This document shows positions 26,000-39,600 of a stretch of DNA of 64,000 nucleotides, in pieces (within the stretch, counting starts at the first letter, position 1; the number at the start of each line of letters is the position of its first letter). The notes beneath the pieces are model-generated. The model had not been told where the DNA came from and ran no database searches. It saw only the letters and a program-made list of their open reading frames with translations. Made by a program: the position numbers and the translations under genes. This stretch comes from Diogma glabrata (Eukaryota > Arthropoda > Insecta > Diptera > Cylindrotomidae): positions 117,469,166-117,533,165 of the forward strand of contig OY856187.1 of the NCBI GenBank assembly GCA_963693315.1. The letters are read 5' to 3'.

Positions 26000-28900
26000 C
26001 CAAAAACTAATCCATTACTTGCTATACAAGTTTACACCTTGCGTTAATTTTTCATCACTATTGGCCTATGTCATCATATTTTATAGAGGCGTACCGCAAA
26101 ATTCTAAAAAAATTGCAATGTTTCTTAAATTAGGTGCTCTTTTAAATGACACCCCACTTGACCTGGTTTTAAATGATGTTTTTACCCCTTCTCATTCCTA
26201 CCCCCTTAATAAATATAATTATGAGTATTTGACACATTTCTACATTTTTCATTAAAAACTTACTCAGTTTTCTATCATTCCAAATATATTTAAAGATTTT
26301 CGATGAAGTAGGGTCGGAGTTAATCGAGACAATAAAACATAAAGAAAACGTCATTATTCAAAATTATACAAAAAATGGTGGGATATAAACTTCCAAAATT
26401 CGTTTTAAAGGAATACTGGAGCCCTTTCATATGATACCCTACTCGTCTCGATAAAAAAATGTATTTTCTCAAAGGTTTCATCGTGTTTTTGTTTATTTTA
26501 CTTCTTACCTTTGTAAAATAAACGAAAACAACTTTATTTATTTTTAACCCGTTATCTTGTGTGGATATGTTCGTTTTATAAGCAACTCAAATTTTAGGTA
26601 CATCGGATTAATGGTTTACAAAATAATCGATATAATGCGAAAAACACGTTGTGTGTTTCTCACTAATAGGGTTCGTTATAAAAACGGAACCCGAATCAGC
26701 TTCAGATTTGTGGGTTGCTGGCGACCGACGTTAGGGTATCCGCATACAGATTATAAAGAATATTAGTTTTTAATCAAATCACGACGGATTGAAAAAGGAT
26801 GTGTTACAAATGTCAGATTAAACATTTTGGATAATCATCATCGCAGTACACGGTAGAGATCCTTTTTATAAATGATAATCAAAGGTATTAATTTAAGTGA
26901 AGTAAAATAAATATATTATCTGCCAAAGAATTTTACAGAAGCTGCAAAGACTAGAAGGAAGAGGAAACAGTGTTCCATTTATACTCTGTTCAATGGAACA
27001 GAGTAGGGATGCTGCGATAACTCCAGTTCTACAATAATAAACAGTTCCAATAATTTCATAATTATAATAATTCCAACAAATAAAAATAACAAATATTTTC
27101 GTACGCACCGCATTGCGTTAGATATATTTTATCTTCTTATTATTGTGAATCAGCCTAACATCAAATAGAATTCCTGCTGAAAAAGATAGAAAAGTTGCCT
27201 GTATTATATATTGTGAGATACTTATTATTATTATTAAGATTGTTCTCCATTGTTCTTCATTCAAATATTTATAAAAAATCACCATGGACAACTCTTCAGC
27301 AACAGCACTGCCTGGAAAACTCTTCAGGAACAGAATTGATTGGACAACTCTATCCGGCTGCTACCAAAAGTATATTTTGAAATTTCACACTGAAAAAAAC
27401 TGTTTTCGTTGTCAGGTGTTTTCGTGGAACTAAAATTGAATAAATTTCGGTTAACGGAACAAGTTGTAATTGACAAAAGAGTGATGTAGGGATCAAATTT
27501 GTTTCAATATTCTCTACGCTAGTTGTTGCATTCAGTCCTGCTGAGTTGAAAACTTTATTTAATGCGCTGTTACATGAAAAAGTGATTCACTAAAGTGGGT
27601 GAACTATAATCGTAGATGTCATTCAACCATATAAAAGTATTAGTCGCGTCAAAGAAAAATTTGGGTGATGAGAGTAAAAAACCACAGTCAGATAACTAAA
27701 ACGCTTTATTAAATTTTAATCGGTTAGAAAAAGTTACACTGAGTCACAAAACTGCCTCAAAAGGAAGTCAAATGTTTCGATATTCGGATGAAAATGAGGT
27801 TCTTATGGAAAGACCAAAAATCTATTTTATCACACCCCTTCAATGGAAATCTAAACATCAACCCCCAATTATTTACCAACGACTGTGTAGAAGACTTAAA
27901 ATAGCTTGAATCATATTATAATATATTCAAATGACTATAGTCAGAATGAACGTTCGTGTTGTTGCTGTATTCAGAGTACATACTGCACTAAGTCCACCTA
28001 AAATCAATACTTCTAAGAGTAAGACATTTATCGTGCTCGCTGGATTATAGAAATTAAAACTAAACACTAACTACCATCAGTTGTTAAGTTGATGTAAAAT
28101 TGAAGAACTTCAGTAACAGATTCGAATGAATCGCGAAATTATATAAGTTTTTGGAGGCTGCGTTGAAATTGGGTTCATTAAATCTAACCTTGTAGATGGT
28201 TTGATCACGTCTAAAAATAAATATAGGATGTAAAAACGGTAGTTAAAAAATTATTTGAACGTTGTTTATCACTCTGACGTATATGTAAATTGATGAACAA
28301 TAGGAATAAGGTGGCAACAGTTATGATAATCATTTCACTTTACATGTACATTCTACATATAGTCGTGCAAACCTGTCAACAGCCAGCCAATCTTTTCAAT
28401 TAAAATAAAATATCACAAAATGAGATTGCAAAAACATAACTTAAATAATTATATCGTTAGCGAAGCCATTTGAAACTGTTTACGCCACTGTTACGTATTG
28501 TATTTTCATTTCAGTTTTGTTTTATGCATGCAAACTTATTTGTAGGTATTGTCTAGAAAAATTTTACAAATTGACCTATCATGATTTATAAACTCGTTCC
28601 GTATCATATCATTTTATATTAATTGTTTGAACTACGAGCTCGTTTGACGTTTATGGTGAATAACCGATACATTCACCATTTCGAATAAATCGGATAAATG
28701 TCGCATGTTCGATGCTTGACAGAATTTTTGTGTGATAATTTTTATTTGTCTCCATTTAATGATGATAAATCATTTTAATAAAGTTTGACCTCATTAGATC
28801 TAAATCATCAATTAATATTACAGAGCTTAATTTTATATATTTATGAGTTTTTATAAATGAAATAAACGATTTAATTAATTTTAAGAAGTAGTGAAAAAAT

Positions 28901-29108
28901 TCTTATTGTAGATTCACGGAATAAAAATTATTAATTGAAAATAATAATTATTAATATAAATTAATGTATCTAAGTATTTATTAAACAATTTTCTATGTGA
29001 TATTCTGTATCATAGAAATTAAAAATGGATTAGTTAGCGATAAGAAATGTAATACAATTTTTTGGTGGCGGTTTTAAATTGGGAAATATTTAATTTTCTT
29101 ACGGAAAC
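26000..29108. other. AT-rich stretch, no gene seen
   Basis: No supported coding frame. The host sequence after the hAT insertion site continues from GTCCAAAAACTAATCC. It could contain the missing first coding exon of the DPP4-like gene, but no convincing ATG exon with a donor of the right phase was identified. Confidence 0.4.
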
Positions 29109-29422
29109 TGTATACATACTTTAGAAACCAGCGTTTATAAAATTGCCTGTAAAAACTACAATAAATTTTATATAGGTCAAACGGGGCGGTTCTTTCCCAA
29201 AAGTTTTAACGAACACACAAATAAAATTTATAAAAGTGATCCCAACTCAAGAAACATTTTAAAAAAACACAATCACACCAACATCAACTTACCATGCAAC
29301 AAAAACAGAGGAAGAGACCAGTTGGACTGGACTGATTAGATGAGATTGAAATAAATAAACAAAAAAACAGTAATGATATTTTAGACAATAAAATCATCAC
29401 TAAAACTAACAGAATATATTGA
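29109..29422 (+). pseudogene. Penelope-like element: GIY-YIG endonuclease remnant
   Basis: The plus strand reads SVYKIACKNYNKFYIGQTG followed by RFFPKSFNEHTNK, the catalytic start of the GIY-YIG endonuclease that terminates Penelope-like retroelements. Family features visible are the VYK/YIG pair, the QTGR arginine and the FNEH block. Then come ILKKHNHTN and KNRGRDQLDW. A stop at 29337-29339 is bypassed only in another frame, which continues DEIEINKQKNSNDILDNKI and ends at TGA 29420-29422. No reverse transcriptase of this class lies upstream, so this is a 5'-truncated dead copy. Confidence 0.8.
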
Positions 29423-31236
29423 AATGTAACCTTTGTTTACTTATTATTGTTGAGATACTTTGTAACGACGGAGTATTTCCAATTTTTACTCTGAAAATAA
29501 TATAAATTCAGTGTCCCGGTGTAAAGGAATATTATTATATTTCGTATAAAGGTCCAAACTATTATAACTTATCCTCAGTGCGAGTTCTAGATCGGGAATT
29601 TAAAACATAGCATTTTCTAAACGTTATAATTTTTATTCGCCCAAGACTTTATCTTCTTTTAAAATATTTCTCCTTTTTTTATTCCCCTTAATTGTTTTTG
29701 TATTCACAATAAATCTTCACTTATAATAGTCTCTTACTATTACTATTTTATTAATTATTCATCTTGTGTTATGACTAACTTATATCACCGCTAATTTAGA
29801 ACTGACTCTTAACACTGAATTGACTATCCCTAACGCGACCTCTTACATATAAATATACTAATAAATAAATTAAAAAGTATAGTAACTATACTTTCTAATT
29901 TATTTATTTACCTACTATACCATAGACTACGTAGTTTAATATTCTTTTATTATTAGATAAACTACAATTTCCTGTTGTTTTTGTTATCTGCAAATATTTA
30001 TTAAGGTGTTTTATATTCTTTTAAAGGAACGGAGGAATTATTTTCTTTAAATAGTATTTTCCAGAACAATGTTCTTTTATTATACCGTACTTTATTACCG
30101 TTACAATATGATAACATAACAATAAACAGTAACTGAAAATAAAATATAGAATATAGATCACCATCTATTAATTTAGAGAATTAGGTGTAATTTAACATCA
30201 CACCAGTACTAAAAGAACATCGGTCTGAAAAATACACTTTAAACAAACTAGTGCCACTAAAAGAATATAAAACTCCTGAATAAATATTTAAAGATTACAA
30301 AAACAAAATAACATGCAACAAGATATTGATTTAATGGAATTTAATAATTTTTTCTAAAACTAAAATTATTATATAATTTACAACACAACGAATAAGAATT
30401 TGACTCTTATCTATGATTTTGATTAAAGTGTTACAATTTCATTATGAACTATTGCCTTTGTGTACTAAATACGTTTTATTATTATTTTTTAAAATCAACT
30501 ATTATATTAGTAAAATAAACTAAATTTTTCATTAACTTAAAACGAATTTCGACCCGACACTCTAATTATTCCATTTGAAATCAACGGTAATTATTTAACT
30601 CTATTTTAATGCTTCAACTTAACCTAACCATAATGATTCAAACCGACAGTAATCATTCAACTCTGCGCCAATAATTCAACTTAACTAAATAATGGTTTTT
30701 CAATTAATATAATATAACTCACACATGGCCAAATTGCGGCTCTTTGAAAGAACGAGTGCGGCTCTCGAAAAGAAATGAAAAAATTAATAACATTTATAAA
30801 TTTATTAAAATTGTAATAAAGTTGTAATTAAATTCCAGTAAATTACCAGCTCTTAATCCAAAATATCGAAAAATAACATAACTTTCGTTAATTAAAATAA
30901 ACAAAAAATTAACTACATCCCCCCCCCCCCTCCCCACCCATCTATCAGCAAATTTTTTCAAAGAAAAACAGTATCCGGAATTAAAGGTTGATCAATGGAT
31001 TAATGACTGTGTATTCTTAACTGATATAGTGGAGAATCTGCAGTTCCCAACCTAGCATTACAAGGAAAAGATAAAGTTTTTACTGATCTTATTCAAACGA
31101 TTCTGAGTTTAATTAAAAAAATTTAGCTTTTTAACGCGATTTAACTACAAAAATGTTAAACCACTTTCCTCGTCTGGAAAAAAAACTTTCTAAAATTGTT
31201 GATAAAAAAACTGAGTGAATACAACAGTAAAATATG
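29423..31236. other. AT-rich stretch, no gene seen
   Basis: No supportable frame. A C-rich run (20 bp, one T) sits at 30919-30938. Around 30725-30775, GGCCAAATTGCGGCTC is followed by an inverted GCGGCTCTCG, a possible hAT-type end fragment too short to assign. Confidence 0.4.
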
Positions 31237-32080
31237 AAGGGTCAAGTTGCTGACATCTCAAAGCTCTGAAATATCAAAACTTAAGGATTTTTATATAGTT
31301 TTCGGCAAAAGGCTTTTATGAGCACTTGTTTTTAGTTGTGGGCAGCGATGTTTATTCAACATAAAAAATGTTTAATATACATCGTTTAGAAGTTTATTAC
31401 AGAACTAACACGAAACATCAATACGTTACCGGAAAATTATAACAGATCATAGATTAACACAGTTTATAGTGAAAAGATGATACACTCAACAAACTACTCA
31501 AAAACCTTTCCATTTAGCGTTCAGCAATTTCAGCTTTTTAAATACAAATAATCCATTATCTAACAATTTCATGTTCAATTACATTTCATATCATACAAAT
31601 AAATAATTTAATTTTTTTTTCAAATAAAAGGGGTCTGATTAAATTGATTTTAAAAAATTATAACAATAAACAAAATCAAAAATTCAAACTTTTTCCAAGA
31701 TTCCAAAAACTATAATAAAATCATAAATTGCTACTTTCTTCAAAATTCCTAAGATATTCAAGAGAATATTACAAAATTAAAAATTCCAAAAATGTTCTAA
31801 TAATTAAATGTTTTTTGAAAATTCCAAAGATATTGTAATAAGTATTACAAAATCAAGGATTGAAACTTTTTTCAAAATTCTAAAAATATTGCAAAAATTA
31901 TAACAAAATCAATATTCAAACTTTTTCCAAGATGTTTCAATCAATCAAGATTAAATCTAGCAAGAAGATATGTTAAGTTGATTCAATTAAAAAACTGCTT
32001 TTTTTGTCATACAAATAATTAATTTTATTTAACAAATGTTTCTAATCGAAAATGTTTCCCATTTTATGTTTCTCAAAAAA
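31237..32080. repeat. Dispersed direct repeat R1, copy 1
   Basis: It shares a collinear series of blocks with 41262-42010: CATCTCAAAGCTCTGA, ATATAGTTTTCGGCAAAA, GGGCAGCGAT, GAAAATTATAACAGAT, GTGAAAAGATGATACA and CAAACTACTCAAAAACC. It is followed by many TCCAAAAATATTGCAAAA-like sub-repeats and a TTTCATGTTCAATTACATTT block. Element class unknown; no frame. Confidence 0.6.
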
Positions 32081-32571
32081 ATTGGGCAAAAAGTTTGAAT
32101 AACAACATGAAATTCAATGAGCTTGAGTTGTACTTGTTGTGATTAATAATATAATTTTTAATTGATTAAGATCGAATTCTAAATGCTGGATAGTAGGATC
32201 TGACGATTATAACAAAATTTAAAATAAAATTTTAATTCAGACATTGATTTCATTAAAAAATATTCGAGATGTCAGGACAAAAAAAATTGATTATGTTGTT
32301 CCTTATACATACAATAGTATATAATTATATGCTGTAACTATTGTATTAATACAATATTATTTTATTGTTTCGATATTTTCTATCGTTAGCGTGAACGGTG
32401 ATTGAAATTCTTATTTGCTCAATATCAACATATTTCATATGAAAACATATATAAAATTCAAAGTGACACCAAACAATAAAGGGGAAGATGCAAAAAAATT
32501 GGGTCTTTGAATTTTGAAACTTTAAACTGCGCTCTCTTTAAAAAAGCCCTCGAGTGAAATCTAAACCTATA

Positions 32572-34613
32572 TGGGTAATTCTTTTATAAACCGAACAGAT
32601 TTGGACAAAATCTGACCGACCCATTTTTGATTTGGCTGAAATTTTTTTTATGGGTTTTCTATCGAAAAAAAAGATATACGTGTTCGAGGATTTTTTTTTT
32701 TTTTTTTTTGGAAAATAGAGCTGTTCTAAATTTCGAGAATTTCGTGATTTTCGGCTTGAAGACTTATTTTCAAAAATTCATAACTTCGGTTTTATAGAAG
32801 ATAGAAGGTTTTTCTTTTCTTTATTTGAAAGTTAAAAGATGGAATTTTTTAAAAATAAATATTTTCAACTAAAGTTATTAACAAATTCCTATTGTTATAA
32901 GCAAATAAAATGTTAAAATTAGATTTTAACCATTGCCCCACCCATGAAATTAGTTTTTAATATTATCATCGTATTCATCGTTCAATTTTCTATAAAAAAA
33001 GTATTTTTTTTTAATGGAGAAATGATATTTACTGTTAGAAATAAATTAATTTATCGAGCGCGGGACGACAAAAAATTCCATATATGGGTCATTCTTTTAC
33101 ATACCGAACAAAATAGGACAAAATGTGACTAAGACATTTTTGATTCAGCTGAAAATTTTTTTGAGGGTTCTATATAAACATTACAATATACTTGTTTTCG
33201 GATTTTTTGTTTTTTTGTTATTTAGTGGAAATAGAGCGGTTCTAAATTCCGAGAATTTTGTGATTTTTGGCTTGAAGACTTGTTTTCAAAGATTTATAAC
33301 TTCGGTTCTGGTAGAGATAGACACTTTTTGTTTGTTTTATTTTAAAGAATAGAGATGCAATTTTAAAAAAAAAATTATTAATTATAAAAATTATTAACAA
33401 ATACCTATTGTTACAAACAAATAAAATTTTAAAATCAGTTTTTAGTAATTATATAAAAAAAATAAAGAGTGTTTAATGTAATCATCGTGTTCTACGTTCG
33501 ATTTTCAATAAGAAACGTATATTTAATTAGTAGAGAAATGAGTTTTATTGTTAGAAATGAACTAATTTATCGAGCGCGATACGATAACAAATTTTATAAA
33601 TTTTTGTCGTCCGGCGCTGGAAAAATTAACTTATTTGTAACAGTAAAACTCATTTTTTCATTAATTAAATATACGTTTCTTATTGAAAATTGAACATAGA
33701 ACACGATGATTACACTAAACACTCTTTATTTTTTTTATATAATTACTAAAAACTGATTTTAAAATTTTATTTGTTTATAACAATAGGTATTTGTTAATAA
33801 TTTTTATAATTAATAATTTTTTTTTTAAATTGCATCTCTATTCTTTAAAATAAAACAAACAAAAAGTGTCTATCTCTACCAAAACCGAAGTTATAAATCT
33901 TTGAAAACAAGTCTTCAAGCCAAAAATCACAAAATTTTCGGAATTTAGAACCGCTCTATTTCCCCTAAAACACAAAATAAAAAAAAATCCGAAAACAAGT
34001 ATATTGTAATGTTTATATAGAACCCTCAAAAAAATTTTCAGCTGAATCAAAAATGTCTTAGTCACATTTTGTCCTATTTTGTTCGGTATGTAAAAGAATG
34101 ACCCATATATGGAATTTTTTGTCGTCCCGCGCTCGATAAATTAATTTATTTCTAACAGTAAATATCATTTCTCCATTAAAAAACAATACTTTTTTTATAG
34201 AAAATTAAACGATGAATACGATGATAATATTAAAAACTAATTTCATGGGTGGGGCAATGGTTAAAATTTAATTTTAACATTTTATTTGTTTATAACAATA
34301 GGAATTTGTTAATAACTTTAGTTGAAAATATTTATTTTTAAAAAAGTCCATCTTTTAACTTTCAAATAAAGAAAAGAAAAACCTTCTATCTTCTATAAAA
34401 CCGAAGTTATGAATTTTTGAAAATAAGTCTTCAAGCCGAAAATCACGAAATTCTCGAAATTTAGAACAGCTCTATTTTCCAAAAAAAAAAAACAAAAAAA
34501 AAATCCTCGAACACGTATATCTTTTTTTTCGATAGAAAACCCATAAAAAAAATTTCAGGCAAATCAAAAATGAGTCGGTCAGAAAGGTGTTCGGTTTATA
34601 AAAGAATTACCCA
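32572..34613. mobile_element. TA-bounded two-tier palindrome E (A-B-B'-A')
   Basis: The ends are TGGGTAATTCTTTTATAAAC and its near-complement, each bordered by TA. The inverted arms meet near 33594. Each arm consists of two diverged direct copies of one unit of about 515 bp. Unit A (32572-33082) and unit B (33083-33594) both run from ATGGGT(A/C)ATTCTTTTA through GGCTTGAAGACTT and TAACTTCGGTT to ATTTATCGAGCGCG. The right arm repeats both in inverted order. A 75-codon frame occurs in both B units (33125-33352 plus, 33838-34065 minus) with only a few residue differences, showing that the arms are much closer to each other than A is to B. No recognised protein. Confidence 0.85.
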
Positions 34614-34660
34614 TATACTGTATTTTTTTAGGTAGATTTCATATAAAAATCTACCTATTG

Positions 34661-35038
34661 CAGCGGTGCCCAAACTGCGGCCATCTGGCCGCATGCGGCC
34701 AGTTTTATGATTTGGTGCGGCCTGTAAAAATATTATAATAATAGCAAATACCACAATAATAATAAGTTCCGTTTAAAACAGTACAATATTTTGGTACGTA
34801 CTAAATTCAAACTTAAATATTCCTAACAAATTCCTATAGAAATAGACTAACTGACATTCATTTGAAAAACGAACTAAGAATTAGTAATACTACACAAGAA
34901 TATAATGTTCGCGACTTAATTTGAATAAAAAATCTTAACATAATTTATACTGTTTATTTATTTTTTTTTCCGTGCGGCCAGTCATTTTTGTTCTTGTAAA
35001 TTTTTGGCCATCTCTTCCATGATTTCTGGGCATCCCTG
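34661..35038. mobile_element. 378-bp hAT MITE with 8-bp target duplication
   Basis: The left end is CAGCGGTGCCCAAACTGCGG and the complement of the right end is CAGGGATGCCCAGAAATCAT. The identical octamer ACCTATTG lies directly outside at 34653-34660 and 35039-35046. GCGGCC-rich subterminal blocks occur on both sides (CATGCGGCCAG; GTGCGGCCAGTC). This is a non-autonomous hAT signature. No frame inside. Confidence 0.88.
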
Positions 35039-35130
35039 ACCTATTGCAATGGGCTTCATCTCGGAATTTCGGTAAAATTTTTGTGCCAAACGACTATATA
35101 TGATAAGCGGAGACGAAAAAACAAAAAAAA

Positions 35131-35396
<266 letters not shown>

Positions 35397-35418
35397 GATA
35401 TGAGATATAACGAAAACG

Positions 35419-36060
35419 ACCGGCACTCTCATGGTCGCATTTGTAAGGCCAGATCAAAAAACCTTTTCTAAAAACGTGCGTCTTATTAATATCTTGAACA
35501 AGTTCGTAAATCAGCCAAATCCGACATAGGGTTAAGAAACTAGAGGCTTTATACTAGAAAAAAAACTCTGTTTTTTAGATCCGTTATAACGGCCGTTTAG
35601 ATTCTAATATTTTTAAAAACTTCATAAATTTAGAATCTTTGAAACCTTTTTAATCAGTTTCTTTCAAAAAAAAAGACCTCTGCAGTTGGAGGTTTCTGAG
35701 TGAACGGCTCCAACAAAAAAGCTTGTGAAACACAAAATGCGTTTGAATCAACCGGCACTCTCACGGTCGCATTTGTAGAGCTAGATCAAAAAACCCTTCC
35801 GTAAACATGTGTGTTTTATTAATATCTTGGACAAGTTCGTAAATCAGAAAAATCTGACACATGGTTAAATAACTAGAGGCTTTATACTAGAAAAAAAATT
35901 CGTTTTTTTAATTCGTTATAACGGCCGTTTGGATACTAATATTTTTAAAAACTTCATAAATTTAGAATCTGTAGAAACATTTTAATCCGTTTCTTATAAA
36001 TATAAACCTCTGCAGTTAGAGGTTTTTGACTTGTTGGCTTCAACAAAAAAGTTTGCAACA
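35419..36060. repeat. Tandem duplication, 332-bp period, two copies
   Basis: Copies begin ACCGGCACTCTCA at 35419 and 35751. They share GGTCGCATTTGTA, AACTAGAGGCTTTATACTAG, CGTTATAACGGCCGTTT, ACTTCATAAATTTAGAATCT and CCTCTGCAGTT(G/A)GAGG. The copies differ by scattered substitutions, so the duplication is not recent. Function unknown. Confidence 0.8.
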
Positions 36061-36569
36061 ATTCATAACTACAATTTCCAAAAACCTTATAACGTCAATG
36101 AAAAAAAAATAAAAAGGTTTGAATAGAAGAAAATAATTTTTTTTTTCTTAGAAATAAACTATTTTGATACTTTGCAGTAATTGGACGACATATGATATAG
36201 CGTAGGTTTGTGTCATAAATTGTCACACACATATTCTGTGGTAGATTTGATATTTGTTTGTTGCAAAATTGGATAGATATAGTTTTGCTTATATGTAGCT
36301 AATTTTCTTTTTAAAATTTGTTCGATATCTGTTTGAAATTAGTTTGTGTTGTTTAAACTAATCTGATACATCAGATTCTACTTGCACACAAAACTGTCTG
36401 ATCTCGAAATCTACCTATTTCTAGCGGATATACGTGCCGCTTGGACTTTTTTAAATTGTGTTTATTCATAAGAAAATTTGAAAAAGAAATAACAAAATGG
36501 AAATTTATAGTAAAATTTTACTCAATTTTGAACGACATTCAAATCAAGTAGAAAGAAGTAGAAAAAAAT

Positions 36570-36690
36570 AGTTATTTATTGTACAAGTTGATAAAATTGC
36601 ACTTTATCTTCGAGAGCTATTTTAGCGTCGAGGCGTCAGCCGAGATGTTAATAAGCATCGAGAAGATAATGAAATTTTATCGTCGTGTGG
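36570..36690. repeat. Imperfect inverted repeat (ATAAAATTGCACTTTATCTTCGAG type)
   Basis: TAAAATTGCACTTTATCTTC at the left is roughly mirrored by GAAGATAATGAAATTTTATC at the right, with CGTCGAGGCGTCAGCCGAG in the loop region. It resembles the hairpin at 57735-57930 in layout (GAGCGT/CGTCAGCGAG-like loop). Foldback element by inference. Confidence 0.5.
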
Positions 36691-36699
36691 AATACAACA

Positions 36700-39600
36700 T
36701 TTTTTTCTATAGCAATTGTTAAAGAAGACCAAAAAATGCAGAAAAATCAATGATAAATTTAATTTAAAAGTATAAGAAAAAACAACAGTTTCACGAAAAA
36801 AAATGAGTATAGGTAGGCTTTGATAACTTTTTGAGTTTTATAAACAAACAAACAAATCAATTTGTTTTTGTTTTTTGCAAAAATTGAATTCGAAAACTAG
36901 ATAGTTTGGGTTTGTCAATATGTGCGATATTACAGAAGAAAACTGCCTTCTGATATGAAAGAGGAGGCTTCAGAGACAATTCGTAGATGGCCTGAAATTT
37001 TGAATTGCCTGAAAACCTGCGGATGGTACATCAAAGAGAAAACCTGTGCTTTCAAAAATGGAAAAACTTGAAGAATATCAACAGCAAAATACTTTATCTA
37101 CCCTTGCGGTTAAAGTACTACTTTATCTACCCTTTGATGGTAAAGTGCTATTTTTCCCTCTAATTTTAGTTGATAATAGCACGTTTTAACAGTTGCTATA
37201 AAAAAAACGTTTTATCGAACATTTTTGATTTTATTTTACATTAATTTGCTCTTCATATGAATGATTTTCAATTTTCTAAGAAATTTGCTCATATAGTGAC
37301 TTGCATTACAGCTTCCGAAATTTAACATTGGCTTTGAAGTATTCGAATTTGTACGCTTACAAATAACATTAATATGTATGAAAATATCTCCACTGATAGT
37401 CATCGATATTAAAAAAAAGTTATTGTCTGTGAATCTTTTAGAACAATACATAATTATTTTTAACAAAATTGTCATTGGAATGACTATATTAGAAAGTACA
37501 TAAATAGGAAGTAAAAGTGGAGTAATAAATTGTATCAAAATCCTGTAGACATTTTTTTGGCAATTTAAATTTTTTCGCAATGATTTTATGTAAGTTGATA
37601 TTAAATTAATGCAAATTTTGTTTAATTTTATTGTTACATACCATTTGAGAAATACTATAGAGTATTATAGAGAATTGGAGTTTGATTGAAATTTTTATTG
37701 ATGGATGATTGGTTGTTTTTGGGATGGATGTGTTTTAATGTAGGTAAAACATTTTTTGTTTAAATCTCGGTGGTTAATGGACTAAGACTTAAGTGATACT
37801 ATTAAGTATTCATAAAGAGTTTAAATCAGAGTTTACAATTTTATCTGAACGCTGTTTTCATTCTTCAAAATTCATACGTTACTCATAAGTTAAAATTATT
37901 TTATTTTTTATATCGTTCTAACTCGAAGAGTGAATTTTTGAATGTTTTTTATATCAATCCTTTGGCGACGATCATATTTTTATTATTTTTCTCGATCCAT
38001 TTGGAGAAGAAGAAAATTTAGTCAATAAAAATTATTTGTTTTTTTACATTTGGTGTTCAAATTTATAATTATTTAGAAGAAATTAATTGGAACGATATCA
38101 TGCTAAGTTTTTAAATATATCACGATTTAGAATTTGGAGGTCTTTTGTCATTCAATTGGAACGCAGTGTAAGGTTTGATTTTGATGATTTTTAGTCGAAA
38201 AAGAAATTTCAAAAAACGATAAGAGAGTTAATTTGGGAAGATTTTGTGAGTGATTTAAGCTTAAGTTACTATTAGAATTCACATAAGAGAGGGTTAAGTG
38301 AGTTATTTTAGTTTAGGAATTAAAAATGAATACACAAACTCTTTTTTATTGTTGTATTTTCAACTCAGTTATAAGCACTTGATGATCTTTCAGAACCGTA
38401 TACATACGGTGGCTAGCCGTCTAGTATTCCCCGGATCACAGATCTGTATTTCAGCAGCCTATCTCTGTGATTTATTTAAGGCAAATAGGACCTATAGTTG
38501 TTCTGTATTTTAGTGTTCGCCCGGTTATCTGTATTTCACCCGTATTGAGTTAATTTTTGGAAAATAAACATAAATAACTAAATATTCTATTTTGGATCTT
38601 ATTTCGCTGTCTGACAGTCAAATACTAATCTGATGTGTGAATTTAATTTACGGGAAAAGCTTTGTTCCAAAATAACTCTTTTTTTAGTTCGTTTTCAATG
38701 AAAAAGTCTTACATGTTTATTAAGTATTGATAGAATAGTTTTATTGGATATGCATTTATGAAGCTTATATTTATAATAAATCGTCTCTTTTGAACTGCGC
38801 GGCGTCGATAAAAATAGATTAACGTGTTAGTTGCATAAAATTAATTTATGTTTTTGTAATAGAAAATATTATTTTTGAAAATTGTTGGTTTATTTTTATT
38901 TGTGTTTATTTCTATTTGTGTTTATTAATTAATTTAATTTTATTTGAATTAAATCGATAATCTAACGCGATCTTTCCACAAATCGGTTTGATTAAAATAT
39001 CTTTCTATTTGAATGTTTGGACTTTTTTTTCCCAGAATGGTTTTTTATGGAAACTAATTTAAAGTATGATTAATATCGTAAATAATAGATAAAATTTTTT
39101 GATTTTTTAAAATTAAAAAACTTTATTGTTTATATCCTAAGTCCATATCTCACGTCAGAATACCTTACTAGCATTATTATTTATTGCTGATAGAGAAATA
39201 CAAAGAAGAACAGATTACTCTATTTAATATTAATAATAATGATCAGATATAAATGCTGTTATAATAATAGTAATCAACTGAATTGACAGATGGGTTAGTT
39301 CCTTATAATAAGACTGCGAAATGTATGACCTATGCGTATTTATGAAATCTTAAATAAGCAATAATTGGCATGTGCAATTCTAAACGAATTGATAAAAGCA
39401 TTTGCCAAGCAAGTTGTTAGTTAACACAAGATCTTTAACTTAGATTTTACGTATAAAACATGCGTCTCATGACAAACAAATAAAACCAAAAGAAATCAAT
39501 CAGAGGTTCAAACCAATATTATGTCATAAAAAACATATTTTGCCTAACATCCTGACTAGCATTATATTGGGCTCAATATAAATTATTTCCCTATTCTGAT

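Noticed and set aside
33125..34065. Twin 75-codon frames on opposite strands
   Set aside because: Produced by the mirrored arms of palindrome E. No known motif; kept only as evidence of arm similarity.
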